A stretch of DNA of 64,000 bases from Larix kaempferi (GCA_027924585.1 BSBM01000299.1:27380501-27444500), one strand, 5' to 3'. Shown: positions 31,266 through 42,990, counted from the first letter of the stretch. Notes: generated by a model from the sequence alone, not told the origin. Numbers and translations: made by a program.

Positions 31266-33266
31266 TATAATGAGTTTTATCAATTTCATCATATATTATT
31301 TTAAAAAATAGGTGAACTTTTAATCTAATTGATGATTATTTTTCTTAAATGACCCAATTGGTGAAATTTCACTTTAAAAGATACCTTGGCTTAAGGTTTC
31401 TCTTCATGTTGTCCACCAAGAGTTCCATGTCTAATCATTGCTACAACTTATATTTTTTTAACTTGGTTCTCTCCACACTTTAGCTTATGTCATCCAATGT
31501 CCACATTTTACATTTTTATCATGGCTATGCAAATGATTAGTGTAAAATGCTTAAAAATGTGAATCTTTTGACAAATAAAAAACTATGATAAGCTTAAAGA
31601 TACCCAAATTTCAATTATATAATAATATGAAAGTGGTGTTTTTTCATACATTATTCTATTCAACATAGAAATCCTCTATTTTTTCTACATCAATCATGAA
31701 CAAAAGTGTACCCATAATTTCTACTGAATTTAGAAAGAAATTCCAATCAATGTCACCATGTTGAACCTCTTTTTTTGACTTCAAACAATAACACTACAAT
31801 ACACTTGAACTTGGTAGTAAAGTTTGGGACATAAAAATCAAGTATGATTTGACATATTATTCATTTTCTCCTTTAATTCAATATCTTGGTCATTGGTCAT
31901 CCCATTAACTTAGTTTTTCTGGTTTAATTTGTATGTCATAGTTTTATCATGCTTTGCGTTTACTTAGGTGAGGTAACTCCAATATTAATGTCAAAATAGT
32001 GAAATTTGTTTCACTGTGTGTTTAAATATTTTAGTCAAAATTTATTTTATAGCCAATGATATTATTATTTAACCGAGCCATGCTTTTATTATTTTATTTT
32101 GTTTTTAATTTTTATTATAATTATTTTTTCAATTTTTCTCTTAATTTTTAATTTTCGAAAAATTAATGTTAAATGATTTTGCTAAGGCATAACAATGAAG
32201 TATAGTTTGATTGGAGTTAATGGTTAAGAATGTGTATTTCTTTTTAATAGGTCACAAGTTCAAATCCAAAGGAGATCAAATATGTACACCTTTATAAACT
32301 TTAATAATGAAATCAATATGAACTTAAATAAATTATTATTTAAGAAAATTTAATGCACCATTATTAATAATAATTAATTAGTGCAATATATAAACATTAG
32401 TTTAGGGTTTCTCTTCACGTCATGTTATTACTAAGACATCCTATGCTATATTTTATATTTTTATATAATGGTTCTTTCTACACTTAAGCTTATCTTGTCC
32501 ACACTTTACATTTTTATTATATCCATGCGAATGATTATTCTATATACTTGAAAATATGCATCTTTTAAAAAATAAGAAAATGTAATAGTATATAAACAAA
32601 CCAAAATTCAAAATTTTATTTACATGATAATATCATAAGGATATCCTTTACATGGATTGCCCTTCACCACTAACATACCCTTTTCAACATGAAAGTATAT
32701 TTTCTCTACCTCAATCATTAAGAAATATGCACCAACAATTTTTACCTAATTCACAAAGAAATATGAAATATTTACTAAAATTACCATGTTACCTCCCGTC
32801 TTTTGTTCACATGAATTTGGTAGTAACGTTTGAGACGTCAACATCTAAGCCTCATTTTCCATATTATACATTTCCCCCTCTACTCAATTAACTTTTTATT
32901 CTTAGTTTAATTAGAATACCTTTAATAAAGGGAAACTGTGCCACCGTTTGACCATGCTTTGCATTTACTTAAGTCAGTAATGGCCAAGAATGGAAATTCT
33001 TTTAACCGTGTTCTATATTTATTTATGTCAAAAATGTGCTATTACTTAAGGAGCCAAAGATTCTTTGGAAATTACGCCTTAACGGAGACAACTATTTCGA
33101 AAAGGAATTTGATTAACGGATTTTATTTTCATTAATATTAATATTTTGGTGTCTATGGGAAACTCAATATTAATATTAATATTTTTATTCTGATTAATAT
33201 TAATATTAATTGACATTTGTTTTGAAATCTAACATTTTATTATTAATAATTTTGTAAAAAAGAGTT
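31266..33266. repeat. About 1-kb dispersed unit, two tandem copies (right block)
   Basis: The anchor CTCCACACTTTAGCTTATG with TTTTATCATGGCTATGCA occurs at 31,470 and a diverged version at 32,473. It matches the left block at 25.7-27 kb. Open frames such as 32,652-32,891 have no recognisable content. Near 33,120-33,210 there is an ATTAATATTAATATT run. Confidence 0.7.
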
Positions 33267-33402
33267 TAACATTATTCAGCTTATTGCAGATCATTTAATG
33301 CAGCTGCAACAGGCTTGTTAATAGTTAGAGCTTGAGATCCAATTGTTAATAGACCTGCTGCACCTGCATTAAATAGCCTATTGCAAACTGAATAATATTC
33401 AA
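33267..33402 (+). other. Imperfect hairpin 2 (miRNA-precursor-like or small foldback)
   Basis: The 5' arm TTATTCAGCTTATTGCAGAT...GCAGCTGCAACAGGC pairs with the 3' arm GACCTGCTGCACCTGC...CTATTGCAAACTGAATAA across a loop of about 20 bases near GAGATCC. Together with hairpin 1 it defines a conserved 5'-arm segment AGCTTxTTGCAGATCATTTAATG (one difference) and more diverged remaining arms. Confidence 0.6.
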
Positions 33403-33814
33403 GATAACAGAAAGTATAACATTAAGTAAATCTAATGAAACTCACTGTTAATAATGAGTTATAAATAAGCATTTCATAACAATCACATTAAAAACATTTA
33501 TAATTAAGGTAATCCAATAAAACATTATTATTAGTAACGTTATAAAACATTATTATTCTTAACATTATAACATGAGGAAATACATAATAATTATAACATT
33601 AAGAAATCAAGCAAAGTACTAATAATAACGATTTGGACACCTTGATTTGGTTGGATAAAAAAACTTCATTTCATAAAAATTTGACAACTGAAAAAAAACT
33701 TTCACATCCTCGAAACTCTGAAAAACAAAATGAGATCAAAATGTGAGCTCCAAACTGAAATGCGATCTCCAATCTAAGAAACAAAATAAAAGTACGATCC
33801 AGCTACTGGTTCCA
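33403..33814. other. 3' flank of the AP2/ERF pseudogene
   Basis: Non-coding DNA directly downstream (minus-strand sense) of the AP2/ERF stop codon at 33,815, shared with 28,860-29,235. It has AT-rich strings such as TTTCATAAAAATTTGACAA. It probably contains the former 3' UTR. No polyadenylation signal was singled out. Confidence 0.5.
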
Positions 33815-34390
33815 TTAAAATGGTGGAGCATCTTGTTCCTGGATCTCGGGCAGGAGAGGGCCACTGTCTTTCCATGGAGCTTGCCGAATCGGAACAAGAA
33901 CATCCACAGTCTGGTATTCCACAGACTGCATAATGTCGTGGAACGTCACCGGATCTGCTTCTTCTTGCAAAAGCTGTGGAGCGAGAGCAGCTGCTTGCTT
34001 CGCAGCCTCTTTTATATCTCCTTCATCCAGAGAACGTGCTTGTGGCAATAATTCTTTTAAATTTGGGAAGTTGAGTTTTTGCCTATCTTCACTTCGTAAC
34101 CCTATGGCAGCTGCATCCTAGGCCAGAGCTGCCATTTCAGGAAGTTCGAACGTTCCTAACCAGATTCTGAAACGCTTGTGTTGGATTTGACTCGACCACT
34201 TTAGAGATCTGGTATTATTCACACCGATGTACTTGTTTCCTAGGGGCTCTTTGGAGGGGTGCAGAATCTCTCTTGGTAAAATCTGCTGCAGAATGTCATC
34301 CCATGGACCTGGATGGTCCTTATCCTCATCCCATGCACCTGGGAAGTGGTACCATGAACCTTTCAGAGTCTCTTGGGGGAGAAGATCCAT
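33815..34390 (-). pseudogene. AP2/ERF (DREB-like) transcription factor with one stop
   Basis: Single-exon gene of 191 codons plus stop. The AP2/ERF DNA-binding domain covers about residues 52-108: KYIGVNNTRSLKWSSQIQ, FRIWLGTFELPEMAALA, stop, DAAAIGLRSEDRQKLNFPN. The Trp residues in KW and IWLGT, the G-T-F block, the AA-x-A-x-DxAA helix and LNFP are all present; the usual RGV reads IGV. The TAG at 34,118-34,120 replaces the helix Tyr (A-Y-D). After the domain, ELLPQARSLDEGDIKEAAKQ resembles the region after the DREB domain, and an acidic tail EEADP...EIQEQDAPPF could be an activation segment. Frame and ends are otherwise intact. It might be a recent pseudogene or, less likely, a sequencing error. 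Such proteins regulate stress-responsive promoters in the nucleus. Confidence 0.85.
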
Positions 34391-34394
34391 ATCT

Positions 34395-34612
34395 TTCTTT
34401 GAATATCTAAGAAGTCTTGGACCTTTGAATATTTAAGAAATCTTAGATAATCTTAACAACACAGTTGAAAAGCACAGTCTTAGACCTTTCAATATCTAAG
34501 AAGTCTTAGACAATCTTAACAAAATCTTAACAACACAGTTGAAAAGCACAGTCTTAGATCTTTCAATATCTAAGAAGTCTTAGATAATCTTAACAACACA
34601 GTTGATAAGGTG
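34395..34612. repeat. Tandem repeats in the AP2/ERF 5' leader
   Basis: Three copies of a unit of about 75-85 bases: TTTxAATATCTAAGAAGTCT, TAGAxAATCTTAACA and ACAGTTGAAAAGCACAGTCT. They lie between the ATG (34,390) and the TATA box (34,655) and would be in the transcript leader. Copies 2 and 3 are nearly identical; copy 2 carries an extra AAATCTTAAC. Confidence 0.9.
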
Positions 34613-34654
34613 CTCTGCTAATGTATTATGGATTTAGTTTCCGGGATCAATATG

Positions 34655-34662
34655 TATATATA
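34655..34662 (-). promoter_or_regulatory. TATA box of the AP2/ERF gene
   Basis: The minus strand reads CCTATATATACATA here. It lies 265 bases upstream of the ATG in the right orientation and just beyond the leader repeats, so a start site near 34,625 would be expected. Inferred from position and sequence only. Confidence 0.5.
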
Positions 34663-34829
34663 GGTTTGTCAAGGATACTGTGGCCATTAGTAGGGTTACC
34701 ACCCTGGTTTGCGACCTACCATCCAGGATGTGTGAGGAAGTTTTTTGAGATTTCCCATGCTAGTATATGTATTTATGTCATCAAGATTAACTTTATCAAC
34801 TGCTAGATGAAATGATTAGAGATAGCTTA

Positions 34830-35830
34830 GATTTAAATTTACATAGTGGAATCTTTTAAATGGAGGAGGTACAATTTTATTTAATTAGATCAACTTAATG
34901 TAAATGAAATTTCATTTTTAATGGTTTAAATTGAAATTTCAAATATTACTCAAATAGAATGGTGTAAGGAAATAAAGATATTAAAAGCTATTCATTACAT
35001 ATGAAATAAATATAAGTTAAATTTAATATTTTTTTAATTAAATTTAGATTTCGAATAACTAGAATAACTAGAATCCCTGGAATGTTACAAGCTTACAGTA
35101 GTGGAATTGCTTAAAAGCCAGCTAATAAATCCCTTGAATGCTACATAGTGGAATATCAATTAAATTTAATATTGTTTTAATTAAATTTAGGTGTCAAATA
35201 ACAGGAATCTCTTGAATGTTACAAACTTACCGTAGTGGAATTGCTTAAAAGCCAGCTAATAATCCCTTCAATGTTGCTTAAATGCCAAGTAATAAAATTT
35301 GACTTTTTGAATTATTTACATGCAAATGAAATTTGATATTTAATATTTTAAAGTTATTGGAATTATAAAATGTCAATTAAATTTAATATTTTTTTAATTT
35401 AATTTAAACTTGAAGTTGTTAGATTAACTTAAATTTAATAATTTTTTAATTCAGGTTAGATGAATCTTAAATGCTGCAATTTAGAGTGATGGAATTTAAT
35501 TTGATTAAAAAAATTTAAATGCAAATGACATTTGATACTGCAAGATGTCAGTTAGATTATAACATGCCAATTAAATTTAGTTACTTTTTAATTCAATTTA
35601 GATGTCAATTTGTTGGAATCTCTTAAATTGTTAGGTTAATCTTGGTTGATAGAATACGGAATTGAACTAATTTTGATAGAATACGGAACTGAACTAATTT
35701 TGTTTTAGGTCAAGGCAGTTTTTTTTTGTCCCTTAAATTAATAGGTTAACTTTGCTTTCATAAATAAGTCATGGAACTAATTTTGTTTTAGATTAAAGTA
35801 GGTGGTTTTTGGGCCCATTGTTTTGCTAAC
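34830..35830. repeat. AT-rich region with about 150-bp repeated blocks
   Basis: TTACAAGCTTACAGTAGTGG, AATTGCTTAAAAGCCAGCTA and ATCCCTTGAATG occur at about 35,085-35,145 and again (TTACAAACTTACCGTAGTGG and onward) at about 35,218-35,275. TCAATTAAATTTAATATTxT recurs at least five times up to 35,600. No gene. Confidence 0.75.
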
Positions 35831-36405
35831 CCATAATATTTGTCCATAGGATTTCATAGCCCATGATATTTTACGGATATGATTGCATGTAATGAACTTA
35901 TAAAATGGATTGACATATTCCATATTACAATGCTAGAGATGAGAATTGGAGGCTTACTTGACTAGCTTGGTAAGATTTGGCCAACTGAACAAATGTATTT
36001 TTGACTGATTTTTCCAAAAAAAAATTGCAAACTAAATCATGAATCATGTGTTCTATAGTATAACATGATTTATGATTTTCTATTGTTGCTTTATTATTTT
36101 TCCATTGCATTATATGCTGGTCACAATCATAAGATTATGAATCCGACCAGCATATAATGCAATGGAAAAATAATAAAGTAACAATAGAAAATCATAAATC
36201 ATGCATATACAATACAACATAATTTAGTTTGCAAATTCTTTCTGTGAAAAATCAGTCAAAAATATGTTTCTTCAGTTGGCCCAATCCTACCTAGCCAGTC
36301 AAGTAAAGCTCCAGTTCTCATCTCCAGCCTTATTACAATGAAGTATGTCAATCTATTTTATAGGTTTATTCCATGGGCTATGAAATCCTACGGACATAAT
36401 ATTAG
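35831..36405. mobile_element. Foldback element, about 575 bp (MITE-like)
   Basis: Inverted arms run from the outer CCATAATATTTGTCCATAGG / CGGACATAATATTAGG ends inward through AGGATTTCATAGCCCATG, GACATATTCCATATTACAAT, GTTGCTTTATTATTTTTCCA and GCATTATATGCTGGTC to a small centre near 36,125-36,142. Arms are about 280 bases with a small number of mismatches and indels. No coding capacity and no clear target duplication. Candidate non-autonomous hairpin transposon and possible small-RNA source. Confidence 0.8.
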
Positions 36406-38590
36406 GATTCATAATTAGATACATAAAAGAAATATTTATAAAAGTTTAGAATAGATTAAATGCAAATGAAATTTGATATGGAATCGGTTAAATAGAAGGT
36501 AATAAAAGAATAAAATGAATCGAATACATATAAAATTTTATAACTAATACTGTTATTGGGATCATTACTACATTTTTGTGGTATTGTTATTGGGATCACT
36601 ACTACTGAACCGCCTCTGTATTGCTGAACTGAGCCGGAATACTAACCTTCTGCCAAACCCTCGACGGTTTGGCAAACGTAAGGTTAAAAATTGGCTTCTT
36701 TAAATATGTGTGATATGTTTAGCGAAACCCTAACCGAAAATAGAGTTGTGATATGTTTATAGAGTTACATTCACAAAGATAGAAAATAGAATTACCTTCA
36801 CACCTTCACAAAAATAGAAAATCGAATTACCTTTATATACCATATTGAGATTACGGGAAAATTTTTCTTTCGTTCCAGATTAAGATTAAGGGAAAACAGA
36901 TTTCTTTCGTAGCATTAAACCATCTCCAAAGAGACCGTAGTAGCATAGGAACGATACTGCATATACCCACAAAACAAAATCAAAATCATAGTTGTTCAAA
37001 AGATTTCAAGAATTTCAAGATAGAAGAAAATTTTATAGTTGTTCAAAAGATTTCTAGAATTTATAGTAATTGGATGTATTTACAACGCATTCATTGAGAA
37101 TGTCTTTTCATTATTTAGAACGAATTCATTGAAAACGTGTTTTTATGGTAATTGGATGTCTTCGTTATTAACATGTGCAAAGCAAATCACACATTTTAAA
37201 CACAGTTAAAACCCTATTAACCCCTTTATATTTTTGAACACACAATTCTGAATGGGGAGGCTTAATGTTTTAAGCAACCTCGGCACTTAAAGTTCTTGCA
37301 TTCATGGTTTAGTTTGGTTATAGACAGAGTGCGAATTTAATGTGTTTCTGCATTTAAACAAACCTAAAACATTTGAATTGAAATGTTTAAAATTTCTTTC
37401 AATTTTTTCTACAATTAACACAACTCTTTGTTGCTTTCATTATCAAAATCATAAAATAAATCATATTAAGGAATGATAAAATTAAATGAATTAATATAAT
37501 CAACAATGGATTGTTCAACATTAAGTATTCATTGTTTTCATTACCAAAATATACAATCATATTCGTAAAGGATAATATTAAAAGGATTAACAAAATCAAC
37601 AAAGGATTGTGTTTTTATTGGATGGACAAAACTGGCAATCATATTAGGATTTTTTCTATATAATATTTTTAATAGTATAAACCAGCATAGATCCATCTTT
37701 AAATCTTTGTCCATCAAAGCTTAAGAAGGATCAAATTATTTAAGGTGCACTTTAAGAGATTTGATCTCTCTAGATCCTTGATAGAGCAAGAGTTAACATA
37801 GATCTATGATGGTATTTACTTAAACGTATTAAGGATTAAATCATAACAGTTATTGTAAAAAGTTTAAATATTAAAATAGCTATATGTAAAAAAACTGAAG
37901 GAAGTTAAGTGTTTCTTCAACAAAATAATTAAGTTGCAGTTTTTAGTAGATTTCAATTTAATCAGCTAAATTATTTGATATATTGCTATGATATATTTGA
38001 TAAAAACTCAACTAACTGAAATAATTGGAAAATTAATAGATGTGATAACATTGATAATATTTGTAGTTGTATTATTTGTTCAAATAAAAGTTATGTGATA
38101 AAGAATCTAGGGTAAAAAATGAAATAACATGATGTCTACTCAAAAAATGAATAATGTATTTTTTACTTTATCTTCATTTTAACCATACCTTAATGGAAAT
38201 GATTAAGAGATTATTTAAACCTTAAAATTCTATTATTATTAGAAAAATTATTAAATTGTTTAAAGAGTGTAGTTTTCATTATTAATATTTTGTAATATTT
38301 TTTAAACAAATATTGTTTTTATAAATGTATATGTTTATTATTAACTCTATTTAAATTATTATTAAAATATTATAAATTTATAATATTCCATAAAAATATT
38401 TAATTGCTAAATTATTTATATTATTATTATTATTATTATTCAAAATTAGAGATGCATATCTATGTGTTGAAGATGTTAAAAATATTAACATTTATTTAAT
38501 ACTTAAAATTATATATAAAAAAAAATTAAATATAAGTTATAAGTTTAAGAGTATAACTGGAACACTATAACTCGAAAGACTTAAAAACAA
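36406..38590. other. AT-rich non-coding region with small palindromes
   Basis: No gene recognised. Seen: a short perfect stem TGCCAAACC-ctcgac-GGTTTGGCA near 36,651; a weak palindrome of about 140 bases at 37,683-37,822 with AGATCCATCTTTAAATC on one side and ATAGATCTATGATGG on the other, related to the module at 30.9 and 56.7 kb; and an ATT run at about 38,413-38,442. The open frame 37,399-37,602 (minus) is hydrophobic low-complexity sequence. Confidence 0.5.
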
Positions 38591-38800
38591 TTGCTAAGTT
38601 GAAAGTGAATGAATGGATCTCTCCTTATAAGTCAAATAATGCACTTGGACCTTTTTGTTGGGAAGATATCAAGAGACTTATGTTTATGTTTTTGCCAATC
38701 TCAACAAGAGTAATCATGTTGATCTACTCTGTGAATAGTAATTGGTGTATTTCTCAAGAGGCCTGCAGATCCTATTGTACAATTTTGAATGAGGTCAAGG
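38591..38800 (+). other. Coding-like flank interrupted by the Tat element
   Basis: A frame from 38,599 reads WISPYKSNNALGPFCWEDIK and RSYCTILNEVKV up to the element boundary, and across the target site could continue past 50,558 for a few codons. I do not recognise it. It is the pre-insertion DNA next to the target duplication CAAGG (38,796-38,800). Confidence 0.35.
38796..38800. repeat. Target site duplication CAAGG (left)
   Basis: Matches CAAGG at 50,554-50,558 directly after the other LTR, as expected for integrase-mediated insertion. Confidence 0.9.
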
Positions 38801-40059
38801 TGTTAACACCCAAATTAACCCCGAAGGTTGTGAGAGAAGGCAATTCGGGGTAACCACTAACCAATCTTTAGCTTGTGCTACTGACCCAACATAAATAGAG
38901 AGGGATCTCTCTATAAACTCATGAAAAACTGGAATAATCAAAGGCGTCAACAACGAAAACGTACACCAGCATTCATCATTCAAGATATTCAATTACAACA
39001 TATAGAAGATCAGATTTATGCTCGAACAAAAATGATTTAAACGTCATTTGGCTGAAACAACAAACATGAAAAATTATTCACAAAGTTTCTGCGAATGCAT
39101 TCACACAGGGGCGAGGTAGTAAGCAGCTAGTAGTCAAAGTGATTTTTTATTGGTGAAATAGAAGAGAAAAGAAGAATCCATTGATGTAAGGCATACGATG
39201 ATGAATCCTACACCAATTCTAGAAGAGAATAATGGTGAAATACTTGGAATATGTTAAGCACAGCATAATTTCTATGAATTCAACTTCACTACTACATTGT
39301 ACCAAGTATGAAGAAATATTACAGTCATGGAATAGTGATGAAAGAAGCACAATTAACGTAGGAAAAAGAAAGACAGACTACCAGACCAATTACACAAGAA
39401 TCCATGAAAAACGCATGCTCTACTCTGCAAACTTTATTAAACAAGCTCAAAATGTCTTACAGACTAATTCTCAACATTCCAAAAGTTTTTTCCATAACAT
39501 TTTCAACCCTTCTGTCTTTAATTACAATGAATTTATAGATGCCCTTCGAGCTCTAGGCTCGGCTCTTTCCTGAACAGAAAATAGTTACAATTTACTCGAC
39601 ACCTACTCAATAGCTAATCAAGGCGTATTCATTGTTACAACTTCAAAACAGACACAAGCAGTATAGGCCTAACCACTTTTTACATTCACTGGCCTATTTT
39701 ACTATATGACCAAGTACTTGAACAAAAACAAAACAGAAAACTAACAACTCTAGCTTGCTACTTCCATTCCTTGTTGATTACTTAGCTAATACCTTTGAGC
39801 TCTTTAACCTGATCATTGGAAATATCCAAGATTGAACTGCTGCCTACCGGGTGTGTTTTTACCCCTCGTGATAGCACACTGTAGAGATGAACAATTTACA
39901 AATAACAGACTCACCACAGCCTTATCGGCTTTCCAAAAATGGGTTTGCAGGCCATCTAAGTCTTTCAAAAATTGGAGACAAAGAGTATACTTATGTAGCC
40001 AAAACTGACTTGCTCGGTGGTGAGATGCAGATAAGGCAAGAATGTCGTCACCTTAGTCC

Positions 40060-40420
40060 TAGGTTTTCACCTGATCGTACCAATCAAGAAAATCATCTTC
40101 GTCGAAGGAAACCTTGGTTTGGGTCTCTTCCGGTGGGGGAGCAGGGGGCATCTCTTTAGTGGGGAGTATTAAGTCCTTGATAATGTCCTCATCGTGTGGG
40201 ATTTTCTGCTCATCCTCTTCATGGGATTCTTCCCTTCCTTCATGTTGCTGAAAACTCCAACACCCCTATTGCATCTTGGGATCTTCTGGTTCGCTGATAG
40301 AACCATCCTCCACATGGTCGAAAATCACAGGAGGTAGAGGAGCATGCTCCTCCTCCATCTAAGACAACACATGCTCTGGTACAACCACTATTTCGACTCC
40401 CTCCTCTCTTTCCATGTCTC
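40060..40420 (-). pseudogene. LTR-encoded acidic ORF, 3' LTR copy (broken)
   Basis: Counterpart of the open frame at 49,267-49,557. Here stops interrupt at HVLS-stop-MEEEH and Q-stop-GCW, but the C-terminal part reads through PPPEETQTKVSFDEDDFLDW where the 5' LTR copy has a stop. Taken together, the ancestral LTR probably had a frame of about 118 codons. Function unknown. Confidence 0.5.
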
Positions 40421-41151
40421 TGATACCAATAGCAAAATACCCGAATAGATGAACTCGTCACCTTTCCATAATTGGACGTAAGTTGCAAGTCCAGGGAATT
40501 AGGCTTATAACGGTTGATAACGATGGCGTCCCCATGCGAATCATTCTGCTATGATTCTCTGACTTAGACCTTCCAAATGATTTATTATGATGACTGAGGA
40601 TAGGACTGACGCAAGACATGTTTGACTGTGCTTTTCAGATCATACGGAAAAGACATCCGACGGTGTTGAGGTGGCTCAGCCCATGTGGCCATCATTAATT
40701 TACAGTGAATCTCTCTTTCTCCCATGGAGACTCGTGATTGGTTCAAGACCGTAGATTTCAGACTCCATGGCTTTCAGTTTTGCGACACATAGCTTCAATC
40801 CTGACCGTTGGATGATGCAGCTTTACCGATCGTGGCGATTTTGGGCGTGCTTAACATGCCGATGATTAAAATCAATGCTGTTGTTCTAGACCATTGATCT
40901 ATCTCCATTGGATCTGCGTCGTTGCAAAGAGCACAACTCTTAATCCAATCGTGGTGATTTGGAATGTGCCCCTTTTCTGCGCATGTTAGATTAGCGCCAT
41001 CCCCTTCTTACCGTAGATCTTCATTTATGTCGATCTACGCCATTGATTTCTTTAGGAATCTTTCCACTGGTTAACACTTCCTCCGTGCTTGTAACCTTTC
41101 CACTTAATCTCTGGATGGAAAAATTCAGGGATGCAGCTCTTCGGGGGAAAT

Positions 41152-41410
41152 CTAGTTTGTGCTATCCCTACATACTCCTTCCTGCTGCAGGTGTATTAGC
41201 CTGCTGCTAGTCCCCCGCTCACCATGGAAACCAGGATCTTTGAATATTCTTTCTCCTTTTACCAAATTCACCATATCTATCTCTGATCTTTTACCCTTGA
41301 GGTGCGACCTAGGAGTTTTGGTTTCTTTTGAGGAATTATCTCGATCCTGCAATTCTTTTTCTTTCATAAATAAACCATCTTCAAAGCTTAGCACATTCCA
41401 AGTGCTAACA
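41152..41410 (-). CDS. LTR-encoded basic ORF, 3' LTR copy
   Basis: The minus-strand frame inside the LTR start region contains KELQDRDNSSKETKTPRSH, FKDPGFHGERGTSSRLIH and ends GVCRDSTN. The same frame is open in the 5' LTR (50,293-50,505). Only the part below 41,410 belongs to the LTR; the upstream Met (41,421) is in internal sequence. No domain recognised; it may not be translated. Confidence 0.35.
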
Positions 41411-41830
41411 ACTGGCTCCATTCGTGGATGCTATCCTCCTTGTGAGGTAACGAAGAACTGCGTAGACCAAAGTGCATGATCTATTGGGTGACATTCTGAA
41501 GCCTGAACTGAAAAATTCTTCTACAAACTGAAAATGGAACTGTACCTACCTTATATATAGGCTGAACAAAAAAAAAACATGGCTCTCCTTTCAGAGCTTA
41601 GCGCCTTCACTTCGGGCTTTATGTCCTTTACGTTTGCCGTTAGAACTTCAAAATAACTGTAAAGAATGAAAATATATGCAGGCTATGGTACATGAGTTAC
41701 CTGCTTTCTCTAGGATAGGTAGTGCTTCAAAAACCTTCCATTGACTGGACCTCCTGACCAGGAAGCCCCATCTTGGTGTTCCAGGATAAAAGAATTTTCT
41801 CCTTGGTTTGCTGCAATAATATATGGCCCC
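41411..41830 (-). other. Tat element internal 3' region
   Basis: Lies between the integrase end and the 3' LTR. Integrase-like C-terminal peptides continue to about 41,720 (GPYIIAANQGENSFILEHQD, GGPVNGRFLKHYLS on the minus strand). The purine-rich string ACAAGGAGGATAGC lies about 25-40 bases before the LTR, and no run directly touching it was seen, so the polypurine tract is unclear. Confidence 0.5.
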
Positions 41831-42990
41831 ATCTACATATGGTCGAATTTCCCATGTTTATCTTCCCTTGGAGCATCCCACTTCAGAACCAAGCCATTAA
41901 CCTGAAATTGATCCTCCTTTGTTTTTTCGTCAAAGACACTCTTTATCTTTTCTTGGTGCCCTTGTACTTTGTCGTAGGCTTTACTTCTCAACTCATTCAA
42001 TTCAACTATATGATTCACTCTTCTCTGCATATGATTTGATTCTTCCTCTATTCCTTGCAACAACCTCATGACCGGAAACCCTAGAGATGCCAGAAAAACT
42101 ACCTTAGCTCCATATACTAGTTGGAAAGGAGACATCCCAATGGCCCTCTTTGTACTTATTCTATCAGCCCACAGAGCATATTTCGGTTTTGTGTGCTAAG
42201 CTCTCTTATTTTCCTCTAACAATTTCTTTATGATTCTCACTACGCTTTTGTCAGATGACTCTGCTAGCCCATTCCCTTGAGAATAGTAGGTTGTGGAATG
42301 GTTCAGACTAATATGGTATTTGTGACAAAAATGTATCATTTTCTTAGAACAAAATGCAGGTGCGTTGTCTGTCACTATTCTTTTAGGACACCCAAATTTT
42401 GAGAGGATATTATCTTCCAGAAAAATCCATGATAGCACTTTCAGTTGATTTCCTAGTTGGTATGGCCTCTATCCATTGAGTGAAATAGTTAGTGGTTTTC
42501 AATATCCATCTATGCTGCCCTCAGGATTTAGGGTTTATCTCTCCAATGAAGTATAGAACCCACTACTAGAAAGGTGCCTCTATTATGACAGGGTGAAGAG
42601 GTAATGAGACAACTTTTCTTTTCCTTCAAATATCTAACACTGGTGACAAGAAACCGTTTCTTTGTATACATATAAAAACATGGTGGGCTAGTAGAAACTA
42701 GCCCTCAATATTTTGTTGACTATTATCTTCCAGGAATGATGTCCACCACAGTCTCCCTTGTGCAATTCCTCCTTTGTGTGTTTAGCCTCTTCCTCTAGCA
42801 AGCAATTCAGCAACACCCCTCCAAGATCCTTCCAATACAAAAATTGATTCATAATACAATACTTCACAGCCTTTAGCTTCACAACTCTAGCCTTGCTCTT
42901 GATTAACCCTGGAGGAGCTTGTAAGTTTTGTAATACGTACACAATGTCATCATTCCAAGGCGATGCAGAGAATTCTGGCCTCACCTATAT
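41720..42990 (-). pseudogene. Tat integrase
   Basis: Integrase in three frames. Zinc-finger part at 42,688-42,984: LYWKDLGGVLLNCLLEEEAK, then HTKEELHKGDCGGHHSWK, an H-H-C-C-type block. Core: TTNYFTQWIEAIPTRKS near 42,500, then GCPKRIVTDNAPAFCSKK (second Asp) and YYSQGNGLAESSDKSV (Glu) in 42,196-42,438. C-terminal part 41,833-42,135: GMSPFQLVYGAKVVFLASL and VLKWDAPREDKHGKFDHMW. Frameshifts lie near 42,440 and between 42,196 and 42,135. There is no chromodomain, as expected for Tat elements. Confidence 0.9.

Larger units (their letters stand above)
38801..41410 (-). repeat. 3' LTR of the Tat element (2,610 bp)
   Basis: On the + strand it begins TGTTAACACCCAAATTAACC and ends CCAAGTGCTAACA. It differs from the 5' LTR by substitutions and by lacking a segment of about 38 bases near 39,060 that the 5' LTR has (AACATATGAATCTC...). 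Two minus-strand open frames shared with the other LTR are described separately. The plus-strand frame at 39,232-39,573 is not conserved in the other LTR and is rejected. Confidence 0.92.

Noticed and set aside
33743-34436. Plus-strand frames over the AP2/ERF gene
   Set aside because: Shadows of the minus-strand gene; the AP2 domain fixes the strand.
39232-39573. 113-codon plus-strand frame in the Tat 3' LTR
   Set aside because: Not kept open in the other LTR and no recognisable content.
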